Below, piece by piece: positions 35,367 through 46,833 of a stretch of DNA of 64,000 bases. Position 1 is the first letter of the stretch; each line of letters opens with the position of its first letter. Below the pieces are notes generated by a model that had not been told where the DNA came from, did not search any database, and saw nothing but the letters and a program-made list of their open reading frames with translations. The position numbers and the translations under genes were made by a program. Source of the stretch: Spongiibacter nanhainus (GTDB taxonomy: Bacteria; Pseudomonadota; Gammaproteobacteria; Pseudomonadales; Spongiibacteraceae); contig NZ_CP066167.1 of the NCBI RefSeq assembly GCF_016132545.1, positions 2,135,001 to 2,199,000 on the forward strand. The letters run 5' to 3'.

Positions 35367-36614
35367 TTATTCATATCGCAGCGCCTCGGCCGGCTGTACC
35401 CGGGAGCCTCGCCAGGCGGGATACAGTGTCGCCAGCAAGCTCAACACCAGGCTGAATACGCTGATAAAGGCGATATCCTGCCAACGAATCAATGACGGGA
35501 TCCGGGTAATGAAATAGACCTGCGGATCAAAGACATGCAGGCCCAGCAGGTTTTCCAGCAGGGCCACCACCTCACCGACATGGGTCGCCAATGGCAAGCC
35601 GATCAACAGGCCCAAGCCCAAGCCCAGCACACCAGTGGTCATCCCGTAAACGACGAAGATAGCCATAATGTTCATCGGTGTGGCCCCCATGGTACGCAAC
35701 ACCGCCACTGCACCCCGCTTGTTGGCCACGGCCATGCTGAGAATGGAGACGATATTGAAGGCGGCGATGAGTACTATAAACAGCAACAACAGCCGCACCA
35801 TTTGTTTTTCCAGTTTCACTGCGCGGAATAAACTGCCTTGACTTTCAGTCCAGTCAACGCCGCTGGCCCCATCGGGAAGAATCGCCAACACATCAGACAA
35901 CTTGGCGGGCGCCGCAAACATATCGTTGAACTGCACGCGCAAACCCTGCACGGCAGAGCCGGTTTGGTAGAGGCGCTGAGCATCCTCGAGACGGATAAAC
36001 GCGGTGGTGCTGTCGGTTTGGGCACCGGCACTGAAAATGCCTACGATGGTAAAGGCTTTCTCCCGGGGAAAGAGACCAAAGGGGGTGACAGTGACTTTGG
36101 GGAGAATCACGGTGACGGTATCCCCCACCGAAAGCCGCAGACGCCGAGACAGAATATCTCCAAGCACTATGCCATAGGCAGGGCCACTCTCACTGAGATA
36201 GCTGCCACCGACAATATGCTCGCTGATCTTGGATACCTGCCGCTCGGCATCAGGGGCAATACCGTAAAGATTGACGCCCCGCATCTCACCACCGGCGCTC
36301 AACATCGCCTTACCGCCAATGTAGGGCGCCGAGGCATTGACACCGGGAAGCTCACTCAACTGCTGACGATAGTCCTGCCAATCCTCCAAAGCCTGGCCTG
36401 GACCATCTATATAGGCATGCGGCACCACCGACAACACCCGTTTTTGCAGCTCGGATTCGAAGCCGTTCATGACCGAGGTCACCACCACCAAAGCCACCAC
36501 ACCCAGCAACATACCCAGCAGTGAAAACCACGCAATCAGCGACAAAAAGCGGTCGTTGCCCGACCCACGACGAAAGTAGCGCAAACCAATGTAGAGAGGA
36601 AAAGCGGGTGACAT
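35367..36614 (-). CDS. lolC: Lipoprotein-releasing system permease LolC
   Basis: 415 aa, first gene of lolCDE. The N-terminal helix is FLSLIAWFSLLGMLLGVVALVVVTSVMNGFESEL, followed by a periplasmic domain with EDWQDYRQQLSELPGV and three C-terminal helices (LLLLFIVLIAAFNIVSILSMAV and others). A paralogue of the lolE product downstream. The ATG is preceded by GGGAA. Confidence 0.92.
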   Translation of the reverse strand: MSPAFPLYIGLRYFRRGSGNDRFLSLIAWFSLLGMLLGVVALVVVTSVMNGFESELQKRVLSVVPHAYIDGPGQALEDWQDYRQQLSELPGVNASAPYIGGKAMLSAGGEMRGVNLYGIAPDAERQVSKISEHIVGGSYLSESGPAYGIVLGDILSRRLRLSVGDTVTVILPKVTVTPFGLFPREKAFTIVGIFSAGAQTDSTTAFIRLEDAQRLYQTGSAVQGLRVQFNDMFAAPAKLSDVLAILPDGASGVDWTESQGSLFRAVKLEKQMVRLLLLFIVLIAAFNIVSILSMAVANKRGAVAVLRTMGATPMNIMAIFVVYGMTTGVLGLGLGLLIGLPLATHVGEVVALLENLLGLHVFDPQVYFITRIPSLIRWQDIAFISVFSLVLSLLATLYPAWRGSRVQPAEALRYE

Positions 36615-36692
36615 GATTCCCGGTCATCGCGGAATGAAGCGCGTATACTATCATTACAGTATGCGTTTCGGCACGACTAAGGAATATGCGTT

Positions 36693-37796
36693 ATGTTGTT
36701 GATTTTGCACCCCGATACCCAACCCGGCGACGCCGATTACAAAACCACACTCGCGCACCTGGAAGCACTGCCCGGCATCACTGTCCGGGAACACCGCGTT
36801 CAGGGTGAACAGCAGCAATTGATCGAAATTTACCTGCTGGGGGACACCCTCAGCTTAAGCAGTGAAGATATCGAAGCCCTACCCGCCGTGGAACGGGTGA
36901 TTCGCATCTCTGAGGATTATCGCATTCTTGGTCGACACAAAGACCAGCAGCGGCGAACAGGCTTTCAGTACCAAGGCCTCACCTTCGATCAACATTCGCT
37001 GCATGTCTTTGCCGGGCTGTGCGCCGTGGATACGCCCAAGCACGTCGAGGAAATGATGCGGGCCCTGAAAGATCAGGGGCTGGAATGCACCCGCATGGGG
37101 GCTTATAAGCCCCGCACCAACCCCTACGCCTTCCAGGGCCACGGCGCCGACTGTTTGCCCTGGGTGTTTGAGCTGGCGGGCAAGTACGGCATTAAAGTGA
37201 TAGCCATGGAGGTAACCCGGGAGGCCCACGTTGAGGAGATCGACAATGCCCTGGAAAAGGCCGGCCGTCCCTGCGGCGTAATTCTACAAATTGGCACCCG
37301 CAATACCCAGAATTTCGAGTTATTAAAAGCCATTGGCCGACAGCAAACCTACCCTGCACTGCTTAAGCGGGGTTTCGGTATTACCCTTAACGAATCCCTC
37401 AACGCAGCCGAATACCTCGCCAGTGAGGGCAATGAGAACGTGATTTTTTGCTTGCGAGGCATGAAAAGCGATTTTGGCGCTCCCCACCGCAACCTGGTGG
37501 ATTTTGCCCAGGTACCTACCGTCAGGCGGCTGACCCGGATGCCGGTGTGCATCGACCCCTCCCACTCTGTCGGCAGTCGCGAACGGGCGCCGGACGGCGT
37601 ATTGGAGCTGGTCCACGCCACTGCCCAAGGGGTAGCCAGCGGTGCCAATATGATACTGGTGGACTTTCACCCCAACCCTAAAACCGCCTTGGTAGACGGC
37701 CCGCAAGCCATGCTAATGAGCGAGCTGGAGCCATTCCTGAAAGATGTCGAAATCGCCAGGGACGCCTATCTGCGGCGCTGTGAACTGTGGAAATAA
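36693..37796 (+). CDS. 3-deoxy-7-phosphoheptulonate (DAHP) synthase, type I-beta
   Basis: 367 aa. The N-terminal 90 or so residues form a ferredoxin-like regulatory domain (EALPAVERVIRISEDYRILGRHKDQQ). The TIM barrel follows, with AGLCAVDTPKHVEEMM (in place of the usual AGPCSVE), MGAYKPRTNPYAFQGHG (PEP/phosphate site), LKRGFGITLNESLNAAEY and CIDPSHSVGSRERAP (metal His). This is the Thermotoga-like type, not the E. coli AroG/F/H type. It catalyses the first step of the shikimate pathway. Monocistronic, divergent from lolC. Confidence 0.88.
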   Translation: MLLILHPDTQPGDADYKTTLAHLEALPGITVREHRVQGEQQQLIEIYLLGDTLSLSSEDIEALPAVERVIRISEDYRILGRHKDQQRRTGFQYQGLTFDQHSLHVFAGLCAVDTPKHVEEMMRALKDQGLECTRMGAYKPRTNPYAFQGHGADCLPWVFELAGKYGIKVIAMEVTREAHVEEIDNALEKAGRPCGVILQIGTRNTQNFELLKAIGRQQTYPALLKRGFGITLNESLNAAEYLASEGNENVIFCLRGMKSDFGAPHRNLVDFAQVPTVRRLTRMPVCIDPSHSVGSRERAPDGVLELVHATAQGVASGANMILVDFHPNPKTALVDGPQAMLMSELEPFLKDVEIARDAYLRRCELWK

Positions 37797-37896
37797 ACGG
37801 GCAAGAACCTGTTGCCAGATAACCGCTGGCTAGAACTATCGGCAAAGGTGGTCGGCGGTGAGCGCCACCGCCGACGGAGAGAGAGGAATCAGTGAC

Positions 37897-38136
37897 TCAA
37901 CGGCCGGCGTCGTAAAAACTTGCCTTTTGCTTGGCGGCGTCGACATCCCCAGACTGCTCTTCACATTTATTGGGGTCATTACCGCAGATGTCACAGACAT
38001 AATCCGGGTCGTTCAGCGCGTTACCAACGCCGCCGCAGGAGCCGGCGATGGGTTTGCGGCCAAAGATGACGCCAATAGACATGGCGGCAATCACCAGCCC
38101 CATAAAAATGGCCGTTGCAATAATCGTTGCCAACAT
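37897..38136 (-). CDS. nqrM: Na+-NQR maturation protein NqrM
   Basis: 79 aa from ATG 38136, with GAGGAGG seven bases upstream. A single N-terminal helix (MLATIIATAIFMGLVIAAMSIGVIFG) is followed by the four conserved cysteines (GSCGGVGN and CDICGNDPNKC) needed for iron delivery to the NqrD/E site. Last gene of the nqr-apbE operon, as in Vibrio. Confidence 0.95.
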   Translation of the reverse strand: MLATIIATAIFMGLVIAAMSIGVIFGRKPIAGSCGGVGNALNDPDYVCDICGNDPNKCEEQSGDVDAAKQKASFYDAGR

Positions 38137-38138
38137 GA

Positions 38139-39194
38139 TCACCCCTCCTCTTCGCTTGCGCGGGTGCTGCTGAGATAAGGCTCAAAGGCGCTGCTGTGAC
38201 GTCGCTGAAAGCCCTGCTCGGTTTTTTCGATAATGTAAATGGGGATATTCTGGGCCTCTGCCAGGGCCAGGGCCTTATCGCCCCCCATCACTGAAAAGGC
38301 CGTTGCCATAGCATCGGCAAATGCGCATGAACTGTCCAGTACTGTCACTGAAGCCAGGTTGTGGGTAATGGGCCGCCCGGTTCGAGGGTCGATGGTGTGG
38401 GAATAGCGCACCCCGTCCTCTTCAAAATAGTTCCGATAGTCCCCGGAGGTGGCGACAGCGATGTCACCAACCCGAACTGGCAGCACGTCCGGACTGCCGG
38501 GGTCAGGACTTTCGACGCCGATGCGCCAAGCATCACCCCGGGGGCTTTTTCCCGCGACGCGCATTTCGCCGCCGATTTCCACAAGGTAGTCAGTCACGCC
38601 CAGGGATCCCAACCAAACCGCAGCGGCGTCCACCGCATAGCCCTTGGCAATGGCCGACAAGTCCATCCGCAAGCTATGGGTCTTCATCACCCGTGGCGCC
38701 ATCAGGTCCATTTGCAGAGCCTCATAACCCACCATCGTCATCACCCTGTCCAGGGCCGCCTGTTCCGGTGCACCCTCTGTTTTGACAGGGCCGAAGCCCC
38801 AAAGGTCCACCAACGGCGCAACGGTAATGTCAAAGGCACCCTGGCTAAGCCAACTCACCTCAGTGGCCAGAGACAGAATCGCGTAGAGAGGTTCACTGAC
38901 ATCGTGCCACTGACCTACCTCAGCGCGGTTGAGGGTCATCAGCTCGGAGTCATCGATATAGGTGGAGGCGATAGTATTGAAGTGGGCCAGTTGGTAGTCC
39001 AGCTGCTCCTTCAGAGTATCGCCGTCAAGGTCACCAGGGTTAACCAGGGTCACATGGTAGGTGGTACCCATGGTTTGCCCTTCCAGCTTTATGACCGGCT
39101 CGTGGCGCCCACAGGCACTGAGAAAAACGCTGGTAATAAACAACAAAAGCAGCCCTAAGGCTGCTTCTGTGCGGATCGCGGCAGGCTTAACCAC
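38139..39194 (-). CDS. apbE: FAD:protein FMN transferase ApbE
   Basis: About 351 aa lipoprotein. The signal [18 protein letters not shown] ends in a lipobox Cys, then MGTTYHVTL. Flavin-transfer motifs: [46 protein letters not shown], and the distal [21 protein letters not shown] and [14 protein letters not shown]. It attaches FMN to the Thr residues of NqrB and NqrC. GTG 39194 overlaps the nqrF stop by 8 bp and gives a normal lipoprotein signal; ATG 39230 is also in frame. Confidence 0.93.
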   Translation of the reverse strand: MVKPAAIRTEAALGLLLLFITSVFLSACGRHEPVIKLEGQTMGTTYHVTLVNPGDLDGDTLKEQLDYQLAHFNTIASTYIDDSELMTLNRAEVGQWHDVSEPLYAILSLATEVSWLSQGAFDITVAPLVDLWGFGPVKTEGAPEQAALDRVMTMVGYEALQMDLMAPRVMKTHSLRMDLSAIAKGYAVDAAAVWLGSLGVTDYLVEIGGEMRVAGKSPRGDAWRIGVESPDPGSPDVLPVRVGDIAVATSGDYRNYFEEDGVRYSHTIDPRTGRPITHNLASVTVLDSSCAFADAMATAFSVMGGDKALALAEAQNIPIYIIEKTEQGFQRRHSSAFEPYLSSTRASEEEG

Positions 39195-40410
39195 CAAAGT
39201 CGTCCAGCATGATGTTTTCGGGCTCGACACCGAGGTCCTCCAACATTTTGATCACCGCCGCATTCATCATCGGCGGCCCACACATGTAGTACTCGCAGTC
39301 TTCAGGCGCTTCGTGATCCTTCAGATACTGCTCGTAGAGTACTTGGTGGATAAAACCTGTCAGCCCTTCCCAGTTATCTTCCGGCTGGGGGTCAGACAAC
39401 GCCAAGTGCCACTCAAAGTTGTCGTTCTCTTCTGCCAGCATGTCGTACTCTTCGACATAGAAGGCTTCCCGCAATGAACGAGCACCGTACCAGAAAGAGA
39501 TCTTGCGCTTGCTGTTGAGGCGTTTGAGCTGATCAAAAATGTGAGACCGCATTGGCGCCATACCGGCACCACCGCCGATAAACACCATTTCCGCATCGGT
39601 ATCCTTAGCAAAGAACTCACCAAAGGGACCGTAGACCTTGACTTTGTCGCCGGGCTTCAGGTTAAAGACCCAAGAAGACATCTTGCCCGCGGGCAACGAC
39701 AGGTTGTTGGGCGGCGGCGTGGCGGCACGGATGTTGAATTTGACGATGCCCTTCTCTTCGGGGTAGTTAGCCATGGAATAGGCGCGCACCACCGTCTCGT
39801 CGACTTTGGATTCCACATTGAAGAAGCCAAAGCGCTCCCAGTCACCGCGAAACTCTTCGGGAATATCAAAATCCGAGTACTTCACATGGTGAGGCGGGCA
39901 CTCCAGCTGCACATAGCCGCCGGCGCGGAAGTCGACGTTTTCGCCCTCGGGCAGTTTCAGCGTCAGTTCCTTGATGAAGGTCGCCACATTGGGGTTGGAC
40001 TCAACGGTACACTCCCATTGCTTGACCCCAAATACGTCCTCGGGGACTTCAATTTTCATGTCCTGCTTGACCGGAGTCTGGCAGGACAGGCGCCAGCCTT
40101 CTTTGGCTTCACGCGGAGTAAAGTGCGCCTCTTCGGTGGCCAGCATGGAGCCGCCACCCTCTTCCACGATGCATTTGCACTGGGCGCAGCTACCGCCGCC
40201 GCCACAGGCCGAAGCCAGGAAGATACCATTGTTAGACAGCGTGCCTAGCAGCTTGTCGCCGGCTGGAACACTGATGGTTTTTTCGCCATTGATTTCGATA
40301 TTGACGTTACCGCTGCTCACCAGTCGCGAGCGGGCAAACAGGATGATTGCCACCAGCGACAGCACCACGGCGGTAAACATCGTCACACCGAGAATGACCA
40401 CTGTATTCAT
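39187..40410 (-). CDS. nqrF: Na+-NQR subunit F (NADH-oxidising)
   Basis: 407 aa. An N-terminal helix, then a 2Fe-2S ferredoxin domain with Cys69, Cys75, Cys78 and Cys110 ([13 protein letters not shown] and LSCQTP), an FAD domain (RAYSMANYP), and an NAD domain ([27 protein letters not shown]). Entry point of electrons from NADH. Complete. Confidence 0.97.
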   Translation of the reverse strand: MNTVVILGVTMFTAVVLSLVAIILFARSRLVSSGNVNIEINGEKTISVPAGDKLLGTLSNNGIFLASACGGGGSCAQCKCIVEEGGGSMLATEEAHFTPREAKEGWRLSCQTPVKQDMKIEVPEDVFGVKQWECTVESNPNVATFIKELTLKLPEGENVDFRAGGYVQLECPPHHVKYSDFDIPEEFRGDWERFGFFNVESKVDETVVRAYSMANYPEEKGIVKFNIRAATPPPNNLSLPAGKMSSWVFNLKPGDKVKVYGPFGEFFAKDTDAEMVFIGGGAGMAPMRSHIFDQLKRLNSKRKISFWYGARSLREAFYVEEYDMLAEENDNFEWHLALSDPQPEDNWEGLTGFIHQVLYEQYLKDHEAPEDCEYYMCGPPMMNAAVIKMLEDLGVEPENIMLDDFGG

Positions 40411-40437
40411 TACAACTCCTCCAGTTTCGCTTCTCGG

Positions 40438-41046
40438 TTACAGATCGATACCGCCGAAAGACATAAAGCCCAACGACATCAATCCAACAGTAATAAAGGT
40501 GATACCCAAGCCACGCAGCCCCTCTGGGACATCGCTGTACTTCAACTTTTCTCGGATACCCGCCAGCGCCGTGATAGCCAGCGCCCAGCCGGTACCGGCA
40601 CCGGCACCGTAAACCACCGATTCAGCAAAGTTGTAGTCCCGCTCCACCATAAACAGAGAACCACCCATGATGGCGCAGTTCACTGTAATCAGCGGCAGGA
40701 ATACCCCCAGCGCGTTGTAGAGGGCCGGCACAAACTTATCCAGCACCATCTCCAAAATCTGTACGATGGCAGCGATCACTCCGATGTAGCTGAGCAGACC
40801 CAAAAAGCTCAGGTCCACTTCAGAAAAACCGGCCCAACTCAGGGCGCCTTCACGCAGCAGATTGTTGTAGATCAGGTTGTTGACCGGCACGGTGATAGCC
40901 AGTACTACTATTACCGCGATCCCCAGGCCGATAGCGGCCTGGATTTTTTTGGAGATGGCGATAAAGGTACACATGCCCAGGAAGAAAGCCAGGGCCATAT
41001 TCTCGATAAAAACCGAGCGAACAAACAGGCTGATATAGTGTTCCAT
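40438..41046 (-). CDS. nqrE: Na+-NQR subunit E
   Basis: 202 aa, six membrane helices, starting [26 protein letters not shown]. The conserved Cys in FFLGMC, with the partner region [11 protein letters not shown], belongs to the intramembrane iron site shared with NqrD. The stop codon of nqrD and the start of nqrE share one base. Confidence 0.97.
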   Translation of the reverse strand: MEHYISLFVRSVFIENMALAFFLGMCTFIAISKKIQAAIGLGIAVIVVLAITVPVNNLIYNNLLREGALSWAGFSEVDLSFLGLLSYIGVIAAIVQILEMVLDKFVPALYNALGVFLPLITVNCAIMGGSLFMVERDYNFAESVVYGAGAGTGWALAITALAGIREKLKYSDVPEGLRGLGITFITVGLMSLGFMSFGGIDL

Positions 41047-41711
41047 CAGAAGGCCTCCTTCACGCCGCGGCTGTTCTTGGTGATTTTAAATTCCTCTTCC
41101 TCTACCTGATCTTTCTTCCAGCTGCGCAGCGCCCAGATGAAGAAACCGATCAGGAAGAAAGCACTGGGTGGTAGCAGCAACAGGCCGTTGGGCACGTACC
41201 AACCGCCGTCAGTGACCACCGGCAGGATGGGATAGCCAAACAGTGAACCTGAGCCAAACAGCTCCCGTACAAAGGCTACTGCCAACAGCACTACACTGTA
41301 GCCGAGGCCATTGCCGATACCGTCGATGAAACTGGGCAGCGGCGGGTTTTTCATTGCATAGCCTTCGGCGCGGCCCATTACGATACAGTTGGTAATGATC
41401 AGGCCGACAAACACCGACAGCTGCTTGCTGATCGCATAGGCGTAGGCCTTGAGTACCTGGTCGACCACAATAACCAGCGAGGCAATAATGACCATCTGTA
41501 CGATGATCCGGATGCTGCCGGGAATGTGGTTCCGGATCGCCGATACCGCCAAGCTGGAAAAGCCGGTAACCAGGATGACCGAGATACACATAACGATGGT
41601 GACCTTCATACTGGAGGTCACCGCCAACGCACTACAGATACCCAGAATCTGCAGGGCGATGGGGTTATTTTTAAATACTGGCGAGGTGAGTGCTTCTTTT
41701 AGCGATGCCAT
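41046..41711 (-). CDS. nqrD: Na+-NQR subunit D
   Basis: 221 aa, six helices, homologous to NqrE. Contains [16 protein letters not shown] and [18 protein letters not shown] with the two Cys of the inter-subunit iron centre. Membrane subunit of the sodium pump. Confidence 0.97.
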   Translation of the reverse strand: MASLKEALTSPVFKNNPIALQILGICSALAVTSSMKVTIVMCISVILVTGFSSLAVSAIRNHIPGSIRIIVQMVIIASLVIVVDQVLKAYAYAISKQLSVFVGLIITNCIVMGRAEGYAMKNPPLPSFIDGIGNGLGYSVVLLAVAFVRELFGSGSLFGYPILPVVTDGGWYVPNGLLLLPPSAFFLIGFFIWALRSWKKDQVEEEEFKITKNSRGVKEAF

Positions 41712-41714
41712 GAC

Positions 41715-42491
41715 TTAAGCCTCCCCTGACTTGAGGTTGTTGAGAAAGGGCTTGTAGCCCATATCGCCCATCCAAAATTGAACGAGGTTGCTGACCCCTT
41801 TGCTGGTAAGGGTTGCACCACTTAGTCCGTCTACTTTGTGTTCGGCATTGGGGGTGGAGCTGTCGACACTGCCTTTTACCAACTCCAGGGCAACATCACC
41901 TTCGTTGTAGACTTCCTTACCAGGCCACAGCGCTTTCCAGTTGGGGTTATCGACTTCACCACCCAGCCCCGGGGTTTCACCGTGCTCGTAGAAGCCCAGA
42001 CCGGCGACGGTGTTCATGTCGTCCTCCAGGGCCAAAAAGCCGTAGAGCGTGGACCACAGGCCATAGCCTCTCACTGGAAGAACGATCTTGTCGATGTCGC
42101 CGCTGTCATTCTTGATCAAGTAGACCACCGCGAAGTTCTCGCGACGCTTGATGTCGGCGGTGTCCTGGCCATCATCCAAATCGATGGACGTAGCCGGGTC
42201 CTTGGCCCGCTTCATCTGCTCGAACCCTTCGGGGTCGTATTCGTCAGTGAAGGTGCCACTGCGCAGATCCACGATCCGGGGTTCCACTTTCTCTGAGTAG
42301 AGTTCTTCAATGGTTTTTTCGCTGTCGGCCAGCCCCGCCGCTGCCAAGATATTGGACTTGCGGTCCAGGGCCTTATTGGTGACCTGCGCCGGCTTTAGCA
42401 GTACTGCGGCACTGGAAACAACCAGTGCACAGACAATACACAGCGTAAAGGCGACGATCAGCGTCTTCTTAATACTGTCGTTACTAGCCAC
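41715..42491 (-). CDS. nqrC: Na+-NQR subunit C
   Basis: 258 aa. One N-terminal helix ([23 protein letters not shown]) and a periplasmic FMN domain with flavinylation site [10 protein letters not shown], Thr227 being the expected FMN-Thr. Substrate of ApbE encoded in the same operon. Confidence 0.97.
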   Translation of the reverse strand: MASNDSIKKTLIVAFTLCIVCALVVSSAAVLLKPAQVTNKALDRKSNILAAAGLADSEKTIEELYSEKVEPRIVDLRSGTFTDEYDPEGFEQMKRAKDPATSIDLDDGQDTADIKRRENFAVVYLIKNDSGDIDKIVLPVRGYGLWSTLYGFLALEDDMNTVAGLGFYEHGETPGLGGEVDNPNWKALWPGKEVYNEGDVALELVKGSVDSSTPNAEHKVDGLSGATLTSKGVSNLVQFWMGDMGYKPFLNNLKSGEA

Positions 42492-43680
42492 GTGCCAACC
42501 TCCGCTTGATATTTGCCTGTACTACAAAGTGGTCGATCAGGGGCGCAAATAGATTGGCAAACAGAATCGCCAACATCATGCCTTCGGGGAAAGCCGGGTT
42601 AACTACCCGGATCAGCACCACCATGACACCGATCAACGCGCCAAAGATGAATTTGCCGGTATTGGTCATCGACGCCGACACCGGATCAGTCGCCATAAAG
42701 ATCATACCGAAGGCAAAACCACCCAGAACAAAGTGCCAATACCAGGGCATGGCCATCATCGGGTTGTCACCGCCCAGGCTGTTAAACAGCAGGGAAAGGC
42801 CCACCATGCCGCCAAAGACCCCCAGCACGATCCGCCAGGAGGCGATGCCAGTCCACAGCAGAACGGCGCCGCCGATCAAGATCGCGATCGTAGAGACCTC
42901 ACCCATGGAGCCGTGCATGTTGCCCATGAAGGCGTCCATCCAGGTGAGTTTGTCTTGCAGTGCCGCCATGCCGTCAGTCGCGGCAACAGACAGCGCAGTG
43001 GCGCCGGTGTAACCGTCTACAGCCGTCCACACCGCGTCGCCTGACAATTGTGCGGGATAGGCAAAAAACAAAAACGCCCGGCCGGTCAGTGCAGGGTTGA
43101 GGAAGTTTTTGCCGGTACCGCCAAACACTTCCTTACCGATGACCACACCAAAGCTGATACCCAGCGCCACCTGCCACAGGGGAATCGAGGGCGGGCAAAT
43201 CAGGGCAAACAGAATAGAAGTTACAAAGAAGCCTTCGTTAACTTCGTGACCCCGCTTCATGGCAAACAGCACTTCCCAGAAGCCACCGACCACAAAGGTC
43301 ACCGCGTAGACTGGGATAAAGTACCAGAAGCCGTGCCAGAAGTTGTCCCAAACGCTGGTGGGATCATAGCCGGCAAACATGCCAATCAGGGCGTGGCGCC
43401 AGCCTTCTCCAGCGGCGATGCCCATATCCGCCATGATGGTGTTGGCCTGAAAGCCAATATTCCACATACCGTAGAACATTGCCGGGAACACGCAGAACCA
43501 CACTGTGATCATGATGCGTTTAAGGTCCACACCATCACGCACGTGTGCCGTGGTTTTGGTCACCGATGACGGTGAATAAAAGATGGTATCCACTGCCTCG
43601 TACAAGGCATACCATTTTTCGTAGCGGCCGCCTTTTTCAAAATGCGGCTCCATATCGTCGAGAACTTTTCTCAGCCCCAT
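42484..43680 (-). CDS. nqrB: Na+-NQR subunit B
   Basis: 398 aa, about ten helices, overlapping nqrC by 8 bp. FMN attachment motif [10 protein letters not shown] with Thr228. Other family marks: [23 protein letters not shown] and MATDPVSAS. Carries riboflavin/FMN and most of the sodium path. Confidence 0.97.
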   Translation of the reverse strand: MGLRKVLDDMEPHFEKGGRYEKWYALYEAVDTIFYSPSSVTKTTAHVRDGVDLKRIMITVWFCVFPAMFYGMWNIGFQANTIMADMGIAAGEGWRHALIGMFAGYDPTSVWDNFWHGFWYFIPVYAVTFVVGGFWEVLFAMKRGHEVNEGFFVTSILFALICPPSIPLWQVALGISFGVVIGKEVFGGTGKNFLNPALTGRAFLFFAYPAQLSGDAVWTAVDGYTGATALSVAATDGMAALQDKLTWMDAFMGNMHGSMGEVSTIAILIGGAVLLWTGIASWRIVLGVFGGMVGLSLLFNSLGGDNPMMAMPWYWHFVLGGFAFGMIFMATDPVSASMTNTGKFIFGALIGVMVVLIRVVNPAFPEGMMLAILFANLFAPLIDHFVVQANIKRRLARG

Positions 43681-43683
43681 GAC

Positions 43684-45024
43684 TTAACCCTCCTTCTCTA
43701 TGCGGGTCAGGTTATCCCGCAGGATAGGCCCATATTCATACTTACCAGGGCATACGTAAGTGCACAGCGCCAGATCTTCTTCATCCAGCTCCAAAGCGCC
43801 CAATTTCTGCGCCATTTCGGTGTCACCGACGATCAGTGCACGCAGCAGCTGGGTTGGCAGAATGTCCAGCGGCATGATTTTTTCGTAGGCGCCTACTGGC
43901 ACCATCGCCCGCTCACTGCCATTGGTATTGGTGGTGTAGTCCAGGCGCTTGTTGAAGAATTGCGACAGGTAAATCCGCAGCGATGAGTGCTTGTTGCTAC
44001 CCGGCGACAGCCAACCCATGAAATCCCGGTGGTTACCTTCTTCCAGGACACTGACCTGATTGTGGTAGCGGCCCAGGAAGGCCAGTGCACCGCGACTGGT
44101 GCGACCGCCCAGGATAGAGCCAGAAACCAAGCGATTTTCCCCAGGTTTCATTTGGCCCGCAGTCAGCTCTTCCAAATTAGCGCCCAAACGGGTACGTATC
44201 AGCCGAGGCTTGTCGATCTGGGGGCCTGCCAGAGAAATAACCCGCTCTGTATTCAGCGTGCCGCTGGTAAACAGGCGACCAATGGCGATGACATCCTGAT
44301 AGTTCAGGTACCACAGTACCTTGGATGCACTGGCGCCCTCCAGGAAGTGCATGTGGGTGCCCACCAAACCGGCTGGGTGCGCACCGGCAAAATCGCTGAC
44401 GTGCAATTGATTGTTGTCCAGAGTCGGCAGGTTGGCACCCGGTGCCTTGCAAAGGTGGACTTTGCCATCAGTCAAGCGGCACAAAACCTCAAGGCCATTG
44501 CTAAAGTCCTGCTCTGCCTCAGCGATCACCACCGCCGGATCTGCCGCCAGTGGGTGAGTATCGATAGCAGTTACAAAGATTGCCGCCGGAGTCGACTCCG
44601 GCGAGGGCACTTTGCTGTAGGGACGCGTACGAAACGCCGTCCACAGGCCAGAAGCGACTAGGTTTTCCACAACCTGCTCTCTGGCAAGCCCGCCAAGCGC
44701 GCCGCTATCATAGCTGGCAAAGGTTTCGTGCTCATCGCTTTCAACGTCGATGACCACCGACTGCAGCACACGTTTCTCACCGCGGTTAATGGCCGCGATG
44801 GTTCCCGTAGCTGGCGCGGTGAAGCGCACTCCTTCGGTTTTCTTATCGGTGAAAAGCAGTTGGCCGGTTTTGACCCGGTCCCCCACTTTCACCGCCATGG
44901 TTGGCTTCATACCAACGTAGTCAAAGCCGAGCACCGCCACCGAGCGGACCGTAGGTCCCGCCTCAATGCGTTGCTCAGGCTCGCCGGTTATGGGCACATC
45001 TAGGCCCTTGGAGATTTTGATCAT
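43684..45024 (-). CDS. nqrA: Na+-NQR subunit A
   Basis: 446 aa from ATG 45024 ([18 protein letters not shown]), with AGG seven bases upstream; the open frame further upstream to 45138 has no homology and lies in the leader region. Features: [31 protein letters not shown] and the C-terminal [16 protein letters not shown]. First gene of nqrABCDEF-apbE-nqrM. Confidence 0.96.
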   Translation of the reverse strand: MIKISKGLDVPITGEPEQRIEAGPTVRSVAVLGFDYVGMKPTMAVKVGDRVKTGQLLFTDKKTEGVRFTAPATGTIAAINRGEKRVLQSVVIDVESDEHETFASYDSGALGGLAREQVVENLVASGLWTAFRTRPYSKVPSPESTPAAIFVTAIDTHPLAADPAVVIAEAEQDFSNGLEVLCRLTDGKVHLCKAPGANLPTLDNNQLHVSDFAGAHPAGLVGTHMHFLEGASASKVLWYLNYQDVIAIGRLFTSGTLNTERVISLAGPQIDKPRLIRTRLGANLEELTAGQMKPGENRLVSGSILGGRTSRGALAFLGRYHNQVSVLEEGNHRDFMGWLSPGSNKHSSLRIYLSQFFNKRLDYTTNTNGSERAMVPVGAYEKIMPLDILPTQLLRALIVGDTEMAQKLGALELDEEDLALCTYVCPGKYEYGPILRDNLTRIEKEG

Positions 45025-45278
45025 AAGGTTGCCTGACACTCTTATGGTTAAACGCGAAAATAAAAATCGGTTCGGAAAGCGCGCGTTGCCGCGAAGCACG
45101 GGGTATATAGGCGAGAGTGGCACACAAAGACCGGGCACAACTGCAGGTAACGCGCAGCAATGCCGAGCCTTAATTGCGCTCTAGGGCCTGCTCACAAGCC
45201 CTTCAACTGACACAATCGACGTATCTTGGATGCGCCCCGACTGCCGGCGCACTCCCCCGATTTTCCAAAAGCTGTCGA

Positions 45279-46745
45279 TTATTCGGCCGGATAAACGGCG
45301 TATTCCACACCTGCCATCTGCTCGAGAATGCGGTGAACCTGGCAGCTGTAACCAAACTCATTGTCGTACCAACAATACAGAATCGCGGTATTGCCGTTGA
45401 CGATGGTTGCTTCGCTGTCAAACACACAAGCGTGGCGAGAGCCGACAAAATCACTGGAAACGACTTCCGGTGAGTTCGAATAATCAATCTGTTTACGCAG
45501 CGGCGAGTGCAACGCCGTTACGCGCATATGTTCGTTGAGTTCCTCGACCGTGGTGTCCTGGTTGAGGTTGAGGGTCAGGATCGCCAGGGAGACGTTGGGT
45601 GTGGGCACACGGATAGCGTTGCCCGTCAGTTTACCCAGCATGGGAGGCAACACTTTGCCCACCGCTTTGGCGGCACCGGTCTCGGAGATAACCATGTTCA
45701 GCGGCGCACTGCGGCCGCGGCGGTCAGCTTTGTGATAGTTGTCGATCAGGTTCTGATCGTTGGTGTAGGAGTGAACGGTCTCGACATGACCGCTATTGAC
45801 ACCAAAACGATCATGCAGAACCTTCAGGGGCGGCGCAATGGCGTTGGTGGTACAGCTCGCCGCCGAGATGATGGTGTCAGTATCGAGGATTTCGTGGCTG
45901 TTCACACCGTGGACGATGTTCTTCATGTTGCCCTTGCCGGGCGCGGTGAGAATGACTTTTGATACGCCGGGGCAACGCAGGTGGATCGACAAGCCCTCCT
46001 CGTCCCGCCACTTACCGGTATTGTCCACCACGATAGCATCATTAATACCGTACTGGGTGTAATCCACCTCCTCCGGAGAGCTGGCGTAGATCACTTTGAC
46101 CTCAACACCATTGGCAACGAAGGACTGACGCTCCTCATCAACACGGATGGTGCCTTCAAAGGGGCCGTGTACTGAATCCCGGCGCAGCAGGCTGGCGCGC
46201 TTGACCAGGTCGTTCTCGGCGCCACCGGGGCGCACGACCACCGCTTTCAGGCGCAAATTCTCGCCGCCACCGGTTTTTTCGATCAGCAGCCGGGCCATCA
46301 GACGGCCGATACGGCCAAAGCCATACAGAATGACATCCCGGGGCGGACGAGCCGGCTCTTTGTGACCGCCGATCAGATCGGCAACCTGCTCGCGAACGTA
46401 CTCGTCCACGCTCTTGCCAGCGGGTTTGCCTTTTTCCTCGTAATCCACCGCGATACGACCGGCGTCGATGTGGGCGGTACCCAGGTCGAGGGCAGCGAGG
46501 GCTTGAATGATGGGGAAGGTTTCGAACTCAGACAGCTCGTTTTTTTCAACCTGGCGCACGAAACGGTGCGCTTGCATGATGTCCAGCACCGACAGGTTGA
46601 CGAGATTTTTGCCGTAAATATAGGTCTTTACGTTGTTGCTGCGGTACAGCTTGCCGATCAGCGGGATCATACCCTCCGCTAGTGCTTCGCGCTCTTTCCA
46701 ATCGGCGAAGTAGTCGTCGGGGCGTTCACGTCGGCGTTCTGTCAC
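45279..46745 (-). CDS. gap: Glyceraldehyde-3-phosphate dehydrogenase, long form
   Basis: 488 aa from GTG 46745. The N-terminal 135 or so residues are an extension absent from ordinary 330-aa GAPDH and similar to the long form of pseudomonads. The Rossmann motif is YGFGRIGRLM (141-150) and the catalytic Cys298 is in SAASCTTNAIAP. The acid RPGGAEND region after the cofactor fold differs from the usual NDL-type coenzyme loop, so NAD/NADP preference is not predicted. Divergent from mfd. Likely glycolytic or gluconeogenic. Confidence 0.92.
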   Translation of the reverse strand: MTERRRERPDDYFADWKEREALAEGMIPLIGKLYRSNNVKTYIYGKNLVNLSVLDIMQAHRFVRQVEKNELSEFETFPIIQALAALDLGTAHIDAGRIAVDYEEKGKPAGKSVDEYVREQVADLIGGHKEPARPPRDVILYGFGRIGRLMARLLIEKTGGGENLRLKAVVVRPGGAENDLVKRASLLRRDSVHGPFEGTIRVDEERQSFVANGVEVKVIYASSPEEVDYTQYGINDAIVVDNTGKWRDEEGLSIHLRCPGVSKVILTAPGKGNMKNIVHGVNSHEILDTDTIISAASCTTNAIAPPLKVLHDRFGVNSGHVETVHSYTNDQNLIDNYHKADRRGRSAPLNMVISETGAAKAVGKVLPPMLGKLTGNAIRVPTPNVSLAILTLNLNQDTTVEELNEHMRVTALHSPLRKQIDYSNSPEVVSSDFVGSRHACVFDSEATIVNGNTAILYCWYDNEFGYSCQVHRILEQMAGVEYAVYPAE

Positions 46746-46781
46746 GGCTTGCTCTCACTGCTGGGGATTTGCGGAGCGCGT

Positions 46782-46816
46782 ATTATCTTTATTCCAGGCC
46801 TACAGTTCAACTGTAG
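46782..46816 (-). promoter_or_regulatory. gap promoter with an overlapping 17-bp dyad
   Basis: On the minus strand -35 TTGAAC (46805-46810), 17-bp spacer and -10 GATAAT (46782-46787). A perfect dyad CTACAGTT-C-AACTGTAG at 46800-46816 covers the -35 element and lies between gap and the divergent mfd. It looks like an operator for a carbon-metabolism regulator; identity unknown. Confidence 0.72.
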
Positions 46817-46833
46817 AAGCCCCCTTATTGGGC

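Noticed and set aside
33418-36614. Possible duplication artefact of lolC and lolE
   Set aside because: The two permeases differ throughout and flank lolD in the usual lolCDE order.
38361-39158. 265-aa open frame on the plus strand
   Set aside because: Shadow of apbE; the minus-strand protein has all flavin-transferase motifs.
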